This document shows, in pieces, positions 7,007 to 16,244 of a stretch of 64,000 nucleotides of DNA. The DNA comes from Mycobacterium sherrisii. Lineage in GTDB: Bacteria > Actinomycetota > Actinomycetes > Mycobacteriales > Mycobacteriaceae. Where the stretch lies: contig NZ_LQPT01000019.1 in NCBI RefSeq assembly GCF_002102355.1, positions 308,455 to 372,454 of the forward strand. The letters are read 5' to 3'. The translations under genes were made by a program, and so were the position numbers. The notes under the pieces were generated by a model that was not told the DNA's origin, did no database searches, and saw only the letters and a list, made by a program, of their open reading frames with translations. How positions within the stretch are numbered: position 1 is the stretch's first letter; every line of letters begins with the position of its first letter.

Positions 7007-9436
7007 TCAGGTCGCCGTGCGCAGCCAGGGTTCAGTGCCGATGACATTGTCGGCTTCCAGCTGCGCTATCTCTGCCGCACTCATGCCCAACTCGGCGAGC
7101 AATTCATGATTGTGCTGCCCCAACGTGGGGGCGGGTTGGGCGTGAAATACCTTCGGGCCGCCCGACAACCTCATCGGCACGGTGCTGAGCCTAGCGCGGT
7201 CGCCCACCGGATGGTCGACTTCCTCGAAGAAGCCGCGAAACGTCAGCTGCGCCAATTCGGTTTGCCGATGCGGTTGCAGCACCTTGGCCACCGGGACACC
7301 GGCATCCCACAGCGTTGCGATGATCTCGTCGCGGCTGCGCACCTCGCACCAGGCGGCGAGGTGGTCATCGATGACGTCGTGGTGTTCGCGCCGACCGGTT
7401 GCGGTGGCCAGTGCGGGATCGTTTGCCCACGACGGCGATCCGAGCGCACCGCATAGCCGCGTCCACTGGTCGTCGGTCGCCACGGCGATGGCGACCCAAC
7501 TGTCGGGCCGGCCGAACTCGTCGATGTCGGCGCTACGGTACAGGTTCTGTGGCGCCGCGGAGGGCCCCCGGTTGCCCGCGCGCTGAAGCAGTGCGCCGTA
7601 GGCCGAATACTCGATGACCTGCTCGGCCGCGATGCTGAGCGCGGCGTCGACCATCGCCGCTTCGACGAACACCCCCTCGCCGGTGCGGCGGCGATGCTCC
7701 AGCGCCAGCAGCACGGCGTTGACCGCGTGCACCCCGGCGTTGGGGTCACCGACCGAATACGGGTCATACGGGGTGCGATCCGGATAACCGGTCAGCCAAC
7801 TGATTCCGGACGCAGCCTCGATGACATAGGCAAACGCCGGATTGTCCCGCCACGGCCCGTCCAGGCCGAAACCGGGCATCCGCACCAGCACCGCGTCGGG
7901 CCGCAGCGACTGGACCGCGGCGAAGTCCAGCCCGATCTGATCCAGCACACGGGGCGTGAAGTTTTCCACGATCACGTCGCATGTTCCGATGAGCCTGCGC
8001 AACACGTCTCGGCCGCGCGCGTTTTGCAGGTCCAGGGTGAGTCCCTTTTTGTTGGTGTTCAGGGCATGGAAGATCGGCGACTTTTCCCACCACCGTTCCT
8101 TGCTGGTGGGTATCCCGGCGATCAGGCGGGTGCCATCCGGGCGCCGGGTGGATTCGACATGGATGACCTCGGCGCCGAGCATGGCCAGAATATGGGTGGC
8201 GCACGGACCCGCCCAGAACGTGGTCATGTCCAGTACCCGAAGACCGGTCATCGGCCGCACTTTCGCGACGCCGGCGGGGGCCGGCCGGACGGGCAGCTGC
8301 GCGGTGCGGTAGTGCTCGGTGTGCTCGCCCAACCGCGGCGCCGGTTGTGGCGGCCGCAGCCGCGCGGGCTCCATCCGATATGGATGGCCGGGTTGCCGGA
8401 ATCCGCCGCGCGGATTGCGGACGAACGAACCCCGTGCCACGAATTGGTCGAACGCGGTGACGTTGGCCCCGTTGCCGACCGGTGCGTTCGGGATGCGGAA
8501 TGCGCTTGCCAAATCCCGTATTTCGTCGATCGGTGTACTCGCGATCCAGGCGAAGATCTCGTCGGCGTACACATTGGCCAGCTCGGTGATCGACAGCGGC
8601 GAGTTTTCGTCGATCCACTCGGGGTGGCCCACCATGGCACAGAGGTCGAACCACTGCTGCGCGGTACCGCAGCCGAGATCTATCAGGCCGTCTTTCCCCT
8701 GGGCAACGCCCGGCACCGTCGGCCGACGGGCATCGCGCCACGGTCGCCCGAGCATCTCGTAGTAGGTGACCGGGTAGTATGTCAGGCAGAGAATTTGCGT
8801 TTCGAGCATCGACAGATCCACCAGTTCGCCAGCCCCACAGTCGATTCCGCGCCACCGCGATGCCAGAGTAGCCACGCTCGCGTAGGCACCCGCCAGGTAC
8901 TCACCGATCTGACCGCCGACGAACACCGGGGCGCGCGCCTGTTCGCCCCGGCCGAGCCCTACGATCCCGCCCGACCAGGCCTGCAGCGTGAATTCGGTTG
9001 CGGCACGGTCTCGCCAGGGTCCGTCGAGCCCGAACGGTGTGATCGCGGTGACCGTCAGATGCGGGTGGCGAGCACGGATGGCATGTGGTGTGAAGTCCGG
9101 CTGCTTGGCCAGCCGCGAGCCTTGGGACCACACGACCGCATCCGCCGCGGCCAGCAACCGGTTCACCAGGGTGGTGTCGCGGTCGCGGTCCGGGTCGGCG
9201 ACGACGCTGTGCTTGGCACCGGCCAGGAAGCTGAACAGCGCACCGTCGTCACCGTCGGGGACGACGGTGCGCGAGGCCGACCACCGACGTAGCGGATCCC
9301 CCTCGGGGGCTTCGACTTTGACGACGTCGGCGCCGCCGTCGGCGAGCAGCTTGGTGCAATACCCGCCCGCTATCCCGGTGGACAGATCGACCACCGAGTA
9401 CCCGGTCAGCGGCGATTCGGCGCGGTGGTGCTTCAC
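7007..9436 (-). CDS. CaiB/BaiF CoA transferase with two fused family III domains
   Basis: An 809-residue protein made of two complete family III CoA-transferase domains, about residues 8-385 and 400-800, where the usual protein has one of about 400. Domain 1 opens TGYSVVDLSTGIAGGYCTKL and keeps the expected aspartate in LVDLSMLE. Domain 2 opens TGLRVLDMTTFWAGPCATHI, and the matching position reads FVEAAMVD, with Glu for Asp. The GTG at 9436 overlaps the crotonase stop (GTGA), indicating translational coupling; the frame extends upstream only inside the crotonase gene. It would activate a carboxylic acid by moving CoA from another thioester. The fused form may mimic the family's interlocked dimer. 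Confidence 0.9.
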   Translation of the reverse strand: MKHHRAESPLTGYSVVDLSTGIAGGYCTKLLADGGADVVKVEAPEGDPLRRWSASRTVVPDGDDGALFSFLAGAKHSVVADPDRDRDTTLVNRLLAAADAVVWSQGSRLAKQPDFTPHAIRARHPHLTVTAITPFGLDGPWRDRAATEFTLQAWSGGIVGLGRGEQARAPVFVGGQIGEYLAGAYASVATLASRWRGIDCGAGELVDLSMLETQILCLTYYPVTYYEMLGRPWRDARRPTVPGVAQGKDGLIDLGCGTAQQWFDLCAMVGHPEWIDENSPLSITELANVYADEIFAWIASTPIDEIRDLASAFRIPNAPVGNGANVTAFDQFVARGSFVRNPRGGFRQPGHPYRMEPARLRPPQPAPRLGEHTEHYRTAQLPVRPAPAGVAKVRPMTGLRVLDMTTFWAGPCATHILAMLGAEVIHVESTRRPDGTRLIAGIPTSKERWWEKSPIFHALNTNKKGLTLDLQNARGRDVLRRLIGTCDVIVENFTPRVLDQIGLDFAAVQSLRPDAVLVRMPGFGLDGPWRDNPAFAYVIEAASGISWLTGYPDRTPYDPYSVGDPNAGVHAVNAVLLALEHRRRTGEGVFVEAAMVDAALSIAAEQVIEYSAYGALLQRAGNRGPSAAPQNLYRSADIDEFGRPDSWVAIAVATDDQWTRLCGALGSPSWANDPALATATGRREHHDVIDDHLAAWCEVRSRDEIIATLWDAGVPVAKVLQPHRQTELAQLTFRGFFEEVDHPVGDRARLSTVPMRLSGGPKVFHAQPAPTLGQHNHELLAELGMSAAEIAQLEADNVIGTEPWLRTAT

Positions 9437-10431
9437 TGCTTCTTCCGCTTCGACTTGGTCGTTTTGCCGGCGTTGGTGTTCTTGCGCGCCTTCTTGCTCA
9501 GGCGCCACTCGGCGGGGAACTTCTCGTCGTTGTCCTTGACCGCCTCGCCCAGGCCCCGCTTCATCGCGTCGTCGAGCATCAGCTCGTCGCCGGCATCCGG
9601 GCGGACCAAGGGCCCCAGGGACTCGAAGACGCCGCTGAGCATGCTGCCCAGGTACTCGCCCTGGAACTGTTTCATGATCTCGAAGAAGACCTTCTGCATG
9701 AACACCGTGTCGGTGGGGCGGTTACTGGCGCAGGCCAGCGCGTATTTCTCCACCTCCGCCTCGAGCTCGCCCCGCGGCACCACGCTGTTGAGGAAGTTGC
9801 AGTCATACATTTCCGCGGCGGTGAAAGCTCTTCCGGTGAACACCATTTCCTGAAACTTGCGGATGCCCATGGTCTGCGCCCACCACCACATCCGGGGTCC
9901 CCAGCCGTAGTAGCGAAACGACGGGTGCCCGAACAGCGCGTCGTCGCTGGAGATCACCAGGTCCGCATCGGCGGCCTGGTAGAAATGCCAGCCGTAGCAG
10001 TAACCCTTCGCCTCGAGAATGCTGATCTTCTTGAAATCCTGCAGCCCGCGAATGCCGGAGTTCGGGTTGGCGTACCACTGACCGAGGGTGGCGCCGTCGC
10101 GAAACGACCCCCGTGGGGGATGGCTGACTTCGTCGGGGCCGATTCGGTATTCGGCCAGTCGCGGACCCTGGTCGGCCGCGTCGCGTACCCGCATCGCCTC
10201 GGCGAGGTCCGCCCCGGAACCGACGTCGTCGCCGGCCCCGCGGACCACCAACACCTTGACGTCGTCGTCGATGTTGGCCCGGTGCAACAAGTCTGCGTAG
10301 CGCACTCGCGCGCCAATGGTGGGGGCGTTGAGGTATTCCGGCCGGTCGAACGTGATGGTGGCGATCCGCGTCGCGGGATCCTTGCCGTACCGAATGATCT
10401 CTTCGGCCGGCGGCTCTGCGGGGCCCGGCAT
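9433..10431 (-). CDS. Enoyl-CoA hydratase/isomerase (crotonase) family protein
   Basis: A 332-residue crotonase-fold protein, longer than the usual 260. GAGDDVGSGADLAEA is the first oxyanion-hole region and AKGYCYGWHFYQAADADLVI the second, though the usual GGG is replaced by GYCYGWH. The glutamates used by hydratases are not obvious, so it may be an isomerase, hydrolase or C-C lyase. The C-terminal 25 residues are very lysine-rich (KKARKNTNAGKTTKSKRKKQ), which is unusual. It is coupled to the CoA transferase by a 4-bp overlap and lies 2 bp after the M24 protein stop. Confidence 0.85.
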   Translation of the reverse strand: MPGPAEPPAEEIIRYGKDPATRIATITFDRPEYLNAPTIGARVRYADLLHRANIDDDVKVLVVRGAGDDVGSGADLAEAMRVRDAADQGPRLAEYRIGPDEVSHPPRGSFRDGATLGQWYANPNSGIRGLQDFKKISILEAKGYCYGWHFYQAADADLVISSDDALFGHPSFRYYGWGPRMWWWAQTMGIRKFQEMVFTGRAFTAAEMYDCNFLNSVVPRGELEAEVEKYALACASNRPTDTVFMQKVFFEIMKQFQGEYLGSMLSGVFESLGPLVRPDAGDELMLDDAMKRGLGEAVKDNDEKFPAEWRLSKKARKNTNAGKTTKSKRKKQ

Positions 10432-10433
10432 GG

Positions 10434-11561
10434 CTAGGGCTGCCAGAACGGGCTACCGGTGAGCACCTCGGAACCATTGGCGGTAATCAGGACCGCTTCT
10501 CGCCCGAAGATCGCGCCGATTTCTTCTTGCCACACATATCCCGTGACGGCGAGCACCATTCCCGGTTCCAGCTGCTCCTGTGCCGCCGTTGCGGGCAGAT
10601 GCTTGGCGACCACCGGCGGGTCGAAACCCATGCCCAGACCGCGGGCCACCGGCATCGGCGGTTCGGGCTCCCCGGCGGCGTGATACGCGGCAAGCAGCCC
10701 ACCCGCACCCGCGCCGGGGCGGCAGGCGTCAATCAGTTTGCCCCACAGGCTTTCCCACCGACCGTGCAGCGCTGCGGCGCCGCGCGCGGGCCGCCCTGTG
10801 TCCGCCGGCCAGGTGCGGCCGACCTCGCCGACGTAGCCCCCGGCGAGCACGCCGGCGGAAAACGCCACCAGGTCGCCGTCCTGCACGCGGCCACCACCGT
10901 CGGCGCGCCGCCACGGATGCGTGCGCGACGTCACCCAGGCCACATCTTGATTCGACGGGGTGCTCACCCCGCCCGCCGCGGCGGCCTCCAGCAGGGCCCC
11001 GGCCAGTGCCTGCTCGGTGACCCCGGGCCGCAACCCCGCGACCGCGGCGGCCAGGGCCGTCTCGGCCACCGCGACCGATTCCCGCAACGCCGCGATCTCT
11101 TCGTCGGTCTTGATGCGCCGCGCCGCCCGCATGGCCAGCTCGCCGTCCACCAGCTGCGCGTTGGGAAATGCGGTGGGCAGCAGCTGTGCGAAAGCCGGTG
11201 AGATTGCATCGGTTCCGACGCGGCGGGCCGTTGCCGCCCCATCGATGCGGCTCAGCGCCGCTATGGTGTTCATCGGATTCCACGAGATGCCGTAGAGGTT
11301 GTCGTGCGGGATGTCCTCGGGCACGCCCTCGTCCCAGGTGCTCAGCAGGTGTACGGCGCCGGTCTCGCGTACGACGACGCAGCTCGGCCCGAAGGGGCGG
11401 GTGCCGGCGACCCATAGCTGCGGCGCCCCGGTCACGTAGCGAACATTCGCTTGCCGGCCGAGGACCAGCACATCGAGATCGTGTGCGGCCATCTGTTCCA
11501 GTGCCCGCCGGCGGCGCCCCAGCCGCAGCGCGCGCGCATCGGGCAAGACGTCAGTTGACAT
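10434..11561 (-). CDS. M24-family creatinase-like protein lacking most metal ligands
   Basis: A 375-residue pita-bread-fold protein of the M24 family (aminopeptidase P, prolidase, creatinase). The five metal ligands of active peptidases are mostly missing: the first aspartate is Ser235 in AFSAG, the second is Glu246 in GEVGRT, the GHG histidine is lost (GLGMGFDPP), and the first C-terminal glutamate is Thr340. Only Glu355 looks retained. Creatinase also works without metal, so a metal-independent C-N hydrolase or a regulatory partner of the neighbouring intact M24 enzyme are both possible. An ATG at 11576 is an alternative start. Confidence 0.85.
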   Translation of the reverse strand: MSTDVLPDARALRLGRRRRALEQMAAHDLDVLVLGRQANVRYVTGAPQLWVAGTRPFGPSCVVVRETGAVHLLSTWDEGVPEDIPHDNLYGISWNPMNTIAALSRIDGAATARRVGTDAISPAFAQLLPTAFPNAQLVDGELAMRAARRIKTDEEIAALRESVAVAETALAAAVAGLRPGVTEQALAGALLEAAAAGGVSTPSNQDVAWVTSRTHPWRRADGGGRVQDGDLVAFSAGVLAGGYVGEVGRTWPADTGRPARGAAALHGRWESLWGKLIDACRPGAGAGGLLAAYHAAGEPEPPMPVARGLGMGFDPPVVAKHLPATAAQEQLEPGMVLAVTGYVWQEEIGAIFGREAVLITANGSEVLTGSPFWQP

Positions 11562-12795
11562 GGCCGTACGGGTCATAGGGGTAGTCGGTCAACCTGATCC
11601 AGCCTTCCTCGGTGATCACCAAGACCTCTTCGCTGCGGTAACCGCCGGTGCCGTCCTCCCACACCACGGGCTCGAGAACCAGCACCATCCCGGATTGCAA
11701 AACGAAGCTTTCGTCGAATTCCTGGCCCAGATCTGTTCCAATCATCGGCATTTCGGCGGCGTTGACGCCGATGCCGTGGCCCAGATAAAAGTGCGGCAGC
11801 CACGGCTTGGTGCCGCTGTTGGCCGCGGTCGCGGCCCGGCCGAGGTCGGCCGCGGTGGCGCCGGCTCGCGCGACGCCCAACACCGCCGTCATGATCTCGC
11901 ACCATCTGTCGAACTGCGCCTGTTGGCGCGGCGACGGATCACGTCCGACGATCCAGGTGCGACCGAAATCGGAGCAATAACCCTGGTAGGTGATGCTGAC
12001 GTCGGTCCATAGCACGTCGCCTTCGGCCAGCTCCCGCTCGGTGCTCAGCAGCGGCAGCGCCAAGTCACCGTGGGTGGTCCACACGCCCTCGGCCTTACTG
12101 GGCGGCATGACCTGCCAGATCGGTTCGAGCATGCTGGCGGTAGCGCCGAGCTCGAAGGCGCGGCGCAAAAAGCTTGCCGACAAATCGATTTGGCGCACGC
12201 CCGGCGCTAATCTCTGCTGGACTTCGACCATCGCCTCGTCGGTGATCCGGATGGCGGTGCGCATGCACGACAGTTCGTCCGGGGTTTTGACGGACTTGGC
12301 CGCGCTGACGATGGCGGCGGCGTCCACCGGAACGCCGGAGCGAAAGAGCAGCTTCGCGGCACGCGACATCGCACCGGTGCATTCGTCGACCGCGATCACC
12401 GCTCCGGACGGAATCAGCTCAGCGATCGTGCGCGCGAAATCGGCCACGCCTTCCTCGAATTCGAGGTACACCGGCCCGTGTAGGTGGTCGCCGGGCAGGC
12501 CGGATTCCTGCGCGACGCCCTCGCGGAACGGCAGGAACAGGTGCGGCCACTGGTCGTCGGCCAGCACGACGGCGACCGGGCGTTCGACGTAGGAGAGCCC
12601 GGCATCGCCGAGCGGCCAACTGGCGCCGGTGGCGTAGACGACGGCATTGTTGCCCAGCAGGATCATGGCGTCGACCCCGCGGTCGGCCATCGCCGATCGC
12701 AGGCGTGCGCCGGTGTCGCGGCGCAGCCGCGCCAAGTCGGGTGTATCGGGGATCACCAGTCCGGGGCCGGTGTCCGGTTGCGCAAACGTCGTCAC
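11551..12795 (-). CDS. M24-family Xaa-Pro peptidase-like metallohydrolase
   Basis: A 414-residue protein with an N-terminal creatinase domain and a C-terminal M24 catalytic domain. Metal ligands are visible: Asp in WTDVSI, Asp in CSDFGRT, His in LGHGIGV, Glu in LVLEPVVW and Glu in RSEEVLVIT. It would cleave an Xaa-Pro or related amide bond; the catabolic operon suggests a small amide rather than a peptide (inference). The GTG start shares one base with the amidohydrolase stop (TAGTG). Its 3' end overlaps the degenerate M24 paralogue, so the two are made together and may form heteromers. Confidence 0.88.
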   Translation of the reverse strand: MTTFAQPDTGPGLVIPDTPDLARLRRDTGARLRSAMADRGVDAMILLGNNAVVYATGASWPLGDAGLSYVERPVAVVLADDQWPHLFLPFREGVAQESGLPGDHLHGPVYLEFEEGVADFARTIAELIPSGAVIAVDECTGAMSRAAKLLFRSGVPVDAAAIVSAAKSVKTPDELSCMRTAIRITDEAMVEVQQRLAPGVRQIDLSASFLRRAFELGATASMLEPIWQVMPPSKAEGVWTTHGDLALPLLSTERELAEGDVLWTDVSITYQGYCSDFGRTWIVGRDPSPRQQAQFDRWCEIMTAVLGVARAGATAADLGRAATAANSGTKPWLPHFYLGHGIGVNAAEMPMIGTDLGQEFDESFVLQSGMVLVLEPVVWEDGTGGYRSEEVLVITEEGWIRLTDYPYDPYGHVN

Positions 12796-13961
12796 TACAG
12801 GCCCAGGAATGTCGTGATGTTGTCGCTGACGATCTTCACCGCGTCGGTCGGACCCACCGCGTCGACGACGGCCTTGAGCGATTTCTCGGAGTAGCCGTAT
12901 GTGCTTTCGTTGTGCGGATAGTCGCTGGACCACATCACCTTGTCGACCCCGATCCGGTCGATCAGTTGCAGACCCAGCGGGTCGACCATGAATGACGCGC
13001 TCATGTGCGTGTCCCAGTAGTGCCGCACGTCGTGCTGCAGCGGCCGGTTGAACATGTGCTGGTAGGACGCGACCAGGTGCTCGGCATCTTGCAAAGCCCA
13101 AGGCACCCAAGCGATCCCACCTTCGAACCAGCCGATCCGCAGTCCGGGGTGGTCGTCGAGAATTCCGGTGAAAAGGTACTTGGCGAATTGCTCCCGGAAG
13201 CCGTCGACGTTGATCATCATGCCGACCACCACGCTGTTGAACTGACACGGGGTTTTCGGTGGGGTCTCGCCGATGTGGTGGGTCACCGGCAGTCCGGCGT
13301 CTTCGATCTCGTCCCAGACCGGCTTCATCGCGGTGCTGCCGTAGTCGATCACGTTGCCGTCGTCGTCCTTGCCCGGATTCAACGGCAGCAGAAATGTCCT
13401 GATTCCCAATGACTTCAGCTCGGCCAGCGTGCGTCTGGTCCCCTCGGGTTCCCACCAGTTGATTAGTCCCGCGCCGTAGAAGTGACCGTTGGACCGCTCT
13501 TGCAGCTCGGCGATGTACTCGTTGTAGATGCGGAAGGCCAACTCGCGCAGCTTCTTGTCGGGGTAGTGAAACAGCGCCAGCACCGCATTGGGGAAGGCCA
13601 GTTCCTTGTCGACACCGTCCTCGCGTAGTTCCTCGATGCGAGCCTCGATGTTGGTGCTGGCGGCGCCGGGCAGATCGTCGTACTGCATCAACACGGCGCT
13701 GAAGTCCCCGGGCAAGAACGATTGCCCCTGGCGGCCGACCTGGTACGCGCCGTCCTCGTACCAGATCCGGGGCGCCTTGTCCTTCAGCTCGTCGGGAAAG
13801 CGGTCGTAGAAGATGTCGTCGGCCAGCGAGATGTGGTTGTCCGCCGAGAAGACCACGGTGCCCTGCGGCAGGCCCACATCGCTGCCCGCGGCGTGGCCGC
13901 GCCGATCCTTCGGAGCACCGTAGCCACCGGGCGGGTAGAGCGTGCTTGTCTGCGTTGACAT
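12795..13961 (-). CDS. Amidohydrolase family 2 (COG2159) metal-dependent hydrolase/decarboxylase
   Basis: A 388-residue TIM-barrel amidohydrolase of the family that includes ACMSD-type decarboxylases. FSADNHISL gives the first-strand metal motif, VTHHIGE a later histidine pair, and SSDYPHNES the conserved aspartate. A strong GGAGGG ribosome-binding site precedes the ATG. Members of this group hydrolyse C-N or C-C bonds or decarboxylate aromatic acids, and the sequence alone does not decide. It lies between the P450 and the M24 pair in the same operon, after a 62-bp gap. Confidence 0.87.
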   Translation of the reverse strand: MSTQTSTLYPPGGYGAPKDRRGHAAGSDVGLPQGTVVFSADNHISLADDIFYDRFPDELKDKAPRIWYEDGAYQVGRQGQSFLPGDFSAVLMQYDDLPGAASTNIEARIEELREDGVDKELAFPNAVLALFHYPDKKLRELAFRIYNEYIAELQERSNGHFYGAGLINWWEPEGTRRTLAELKSLGIRTFLLPLNPGKDDDGNVIDYGSTAMKPVWDEIEDAGLPVTHHIGETPPKTPCQFNSVVVGMMINVDGFREQFAKYLFTGILDDHPGLRIGWFEGGIAWVPWALQDAEHLVASYQHMFNRPLQHDVRHYWDTHMSASFMVDPLGLQLIDRIGVDKVMWSSDYPHNESTYGYSEKSLKAVVDAVGPTDAVKIVSDNITTFLGL

Positions 13962-14023
13962 TGTTGACCCTCCATTTGGATCGGCACTTCACGGGTGATC
14001 ATCGGGCTGCTCAAGGTTTTCGG

Positions 14024-15277
14024 CTACCAGGTCACCGGCAGTTCATAGACGCCGTAGGCGAGCCGGTCGTGTTTGAACGGGATTTCCTCGATCGGCACGG
14101 CCAGCGCCATCGTGGGGATGCGGCGGAATAGCGTCTGGAACACGATCTGCAGTTCCGCGCGCGCCAGTTGCTGGCCCACACACTGATGGCGACCGTAGCC
14201 GAAGGCGACGTTGCGGTCCGCCCCGGCGCGGTGCACGTACAACCGGTCCGGTTCGGGGAACGCGTCGGCGTCCCAATTGGCCGGTGCCAGGTCGATGATG
14301 ATGCCCTCGCCGGCGCGGATGGTTTCACCGGCGATGTGGATGTCGTCGAGCGCGACGCGGCGCTGCCCGTTCTGGATGATGCTGAGGTAGCGCAGTAATT
14401 CCTCCACCGCGCCGGTCAGGACCTTCGGGTCCTCGGCGTCGCGGACCACCCCGAGTTGGTCGGGATGTTCCAGCAGGGCAAGCACTCCGAGCCCGATCAT
14501 GTTGGCCGTCGTCTCGTGTCCGGCGATCAGCAGCCCGGTGCCGAGCTGGGCGGCCTCTTTGACGCTCAGCTCGCCGGCCTTGACCCGCTCGGCGAGATCG
14601 GAAACCGCGTCCTCCGAAGGGTTTTCCATCTTCGTCTCGACCAATTGGGCAAGATATTTGTGCAGGCTCATCGCGCCCTTGGCGGTGTCCGCACCGGTGG
14701 CGTAGCGCGCCAGCCCCATCGTCGCGTGCTGCTGGAACATCTCGGCGTCCTCGTAGGGCACCCCGAGCATCTGGCTGATCACCAGCGATGGAACCGGAAG
14801 GGCAATGCCGGCAACGATATCCGCGGGTTGGGGGCCGGCCAGCATGGTGTCGATGTGCTCGTCGGTGATGCGCTGAATCGTCGGCCGCAGGCCTTCGACA
14901 CGGCGGAACGTGAACGGTTTGGACAGCATTCGCCGGAAGCGGGTGTGTTCCTCGCCGTCGGAGGTGAACACCGAGCGGGGCCGTTTGTGCACGGTCGACA
15001 GCATGGCTTCGTTCCAGTGCGGGAACCCGGGCACCCGGTCGTCGACGCTGACCCGGGAATCGGAAAACAGTTCGCGCACCTGCTCGTAACCTGTGATCAG
15101 CCAGGGCGTGCTGCCGTCCCAGATCCGCACCCGGGACAGTGGCCGCTCTTCGGCCAGGGCCATGACGGCCGGCGGTGGGGCGAACGGGCAGCGTTCGTTG
15201 CGGGCCATCGGGTAGTCCGGGATCTCCGAACTCGGCTCGGTCTCGGAGATGCCCGTGCTCGTCAACGCGTCTGACAT
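14024..15277 (-). CDS. Cytochrome P450
   Basis: A 417-residue soluble bacterial P450. The I-helix oxygen-binding motif AGHETT lies at 252-257, ExxR (EELLR) at 292-296, and the haem-binding loop FGYGRHQCVG with ligand Cys366. It hydroxylates an organic substrate using O2 and electrons from a ferredoxin. The ferredoxin gene lies immediately upstream with a one-base gap (TGAcATG), a typical redox pair. It is part of the TetR-led operon, so it probably performs the first oxidation of the pathway. The CYP family cannot be assigned by eye. Confidence 0.95.
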   Translation of the reverse strand: MSDALTSTGISETEPSSEIPDYPMARNERCPFAPPPAVMALAEERPLSRVRIWDGSTPWLITGYEQVRELFSDSRVSVDDRVPGFPHWNEAMLSTVHKRPRSVFTSDGEEHTRFRRMLSKPFTFRRVEGLRPTIQRITDEHIDTMLAGPQPADIVAGIALPVPSLVISQMLGVPYEDAEMFQQHATMGLARYATGADTAKGAMSLHKYLAQLVETKMENPSEDAVSDLAERVKAGELSVKEAAQLGTGLLIAGHETTANMIGLGVLALLEHPDQLGVVRDAEDPKVLTGAVEELLRYLSIIQNGQRRVALDDIHIAGETIRAGEGIIIDLAPANWDADAFPEPDRLYVHRAGADRNVAFGYGRHQCVGQQLARAELQIVFQTLFRRIPTMALAVPIEEIPFKHDRLAYGVYELPVTW

Positions 15278-15278
15278 G

Positions 15279-15473
15279 TCATTCCTCGAGGTAGATGGCC
15301 TGGGCGGGGCACGCGGCGACCGCCTGGCGCACCCCTTCGGTCTGCTCGGCCGACGGCTGCTCGGTGAGCAGTACGACGACGCCGTCTTCGTCGCGCTGGT
15401 CGAACACCTCGGGTGCGTTCATCACGCAGTTGCCTGAGGATGCGCAAATGTTTTGGTCGACAATTACTTTCAT
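15279..15473 (-). CDS. [3Fe-4S] ferredoxin, P450 partner
   Basis: A 64-residue ferredoxin beginning MKVIVDQNICASSGNCV. Three cysteines (C10, C16 and the ACP cysteine near the end), with a residue other than Cys at the second position of the motif, give the [3Fe-4S] type usually paired with actinobacterial P450s. The ATG at 15473 has GAAGAG seven bases upstream; an in-frame ATG at 15488 is less well placed. It lies 11 bp after the TetR stop and 1 bp before the P450 start. Confidence 0.93.
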   Translation of the reverse strand: MKVIVDQNICASSGNCVMNAPEVFDQRDEDGVVVLLTEQPSAEQTEGVRQAVAACPAQAIYLEE

Positions 15474-15484
15474 CGGTGTGCTCT

Positions 15485-16150
15485 TCATTCGTACGGAGTT
15501 ACCGGCGCCAGCCACAGGCCAACGATCGCGTCGATGAGGCCGAAGGAGGCCGCGCGCCAGGAGGGCTGCATCATCGCCGCACCGGCGGCGAGCGCGCGTT
15601 CACGATCGGCGCAGGTGTGCATCAGCAGGTTGCGGGCCATAATGTTGCGCTCGAAGCGCACATCGGCCGGGAGGTTGGGCAAGCAGCGGTTGATGCCCTC
15701 GACGACCTGCACCAGCGAGGGCGAGCTGAGCGCCCCCTTGACGATGATGTTGTAGTAGGCCGGATCGGTCATGGCCTGAGCCGCGAAACGCGCATACCAG
15801 CTCGGGTTGCCGAGCTCCTCGAGGTGATCGGTCAATGGGCGCACCAGGCACGCCACCCAGCCGCGCATCTCGGTGTCGCCGCCGGAGGTCAGCAGCTCCG
15901 CCACCATCTGCTCCCGCAGCCTCTCGACGGGACCTCGGTGCTTCTCCTCGATGGCGCGCACCAGGTCCGCCTTGGTGCCGAAGTGGTAGCCCACCGCGGC
16001 GTTGTTGCCCTGCCCGGCGGCCTCGCTGACCTGCCGGTTGGACACCGCGAACATGCCGTGTTCGGCGTACAGGCGTTCGGCCGCGACCAGGATCGCCTCC
16101 TGGGTGGAGCTGGCACGCTCGGTGCGAACGGCACGGCCGGCGGTGGTCAT
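15485..16150 (-). CDS. TetR-family regulator heading the P450 operon
   Basis: A 221-residue regulator from the ATG at 16150. STQEAILVAAERLYAEHGMF and SNRQVSEAAGQGNNAAVGYH form the helix-turn-helix, followed by FGTKADLV. The C-terminal domain is a typical TetR core. It is the first gene of the operon that continues into ferredoxin, P450 and seven more genes. A 20-bp near-perfect palindrome lies just upstream (16181-16200), and the same sequence precedes an SDR at 22.8 kb. Repressor of its own operon and of that SDR is the likely role. Confidence 0.9.
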   Translation of the reverse strand: MTTAGRAVRTERASSTQEAILVAAERLYAEHGMFAVSNRQVSEAAGQGNNAAVGYHFGTKADLVRAIEEKHRGPVERLREQMVAELLTSGGDTEMRGWVACLVRPLTDHLEELGNPSWYARFAAQAMTDPAYYNIIVKGALSSPSLVQVVEGINRCLPNLPADVRFERNIMARNLLMHTCADRERALAAGAAMMQPSWRAASFGLIDAIVGLWLAPVTPYE

Positions 16151-16179
16151 CCGCCCAGTCAACCTCGCCCCCGGCTATT

Positions 16180-16199
16180 AAGTCAAGCGCTTGATTTAA
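16180..16199. promoter_or_regulatory. Palindromic operator with core TCAAGC-GCTTGA
   Basis: TAAGTCAAGC followed by GCTTGATTTA, a 20-bp inverted repeat with one mismatch pair and a perfect 12-bp core at 16183-16194. It lies about 30 bp upstream of the TetR start. The sequence recurs almost unchanged at 22801-22820. The CAAG-N2-CTTG core resembles the KstR2 box, but one flanking consensus base differs. Confidence 0.72.
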
Positions 16200-16244
16200 A
16201 CCGATGGGCGCGGGTGGCCCACCGCGAGCCGACGGTTGAAACGG

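Noticed and set aside
7694-9292. 532-codon plus-strand open frame opposite the CoA transferase
   Set aside because: Shadow of a gene with clear family III motifs; no start signal or family.
12796-13992. Apparent 813-codon protein extending the M24 gene upstream to 13992
   Set aside because: The first about 399 codons are an alternate frame of the amidohydrolase gene. The M24 protein starts at the GTG at 12795.
16183-16194. Interpretation of TCAAGCGCTTGA as a KstR2 box
   Set aside because: One of the flanking consensus bases is wrong, and a local TetR gene lies directly behind the site, so I treat it as that protein's operator.
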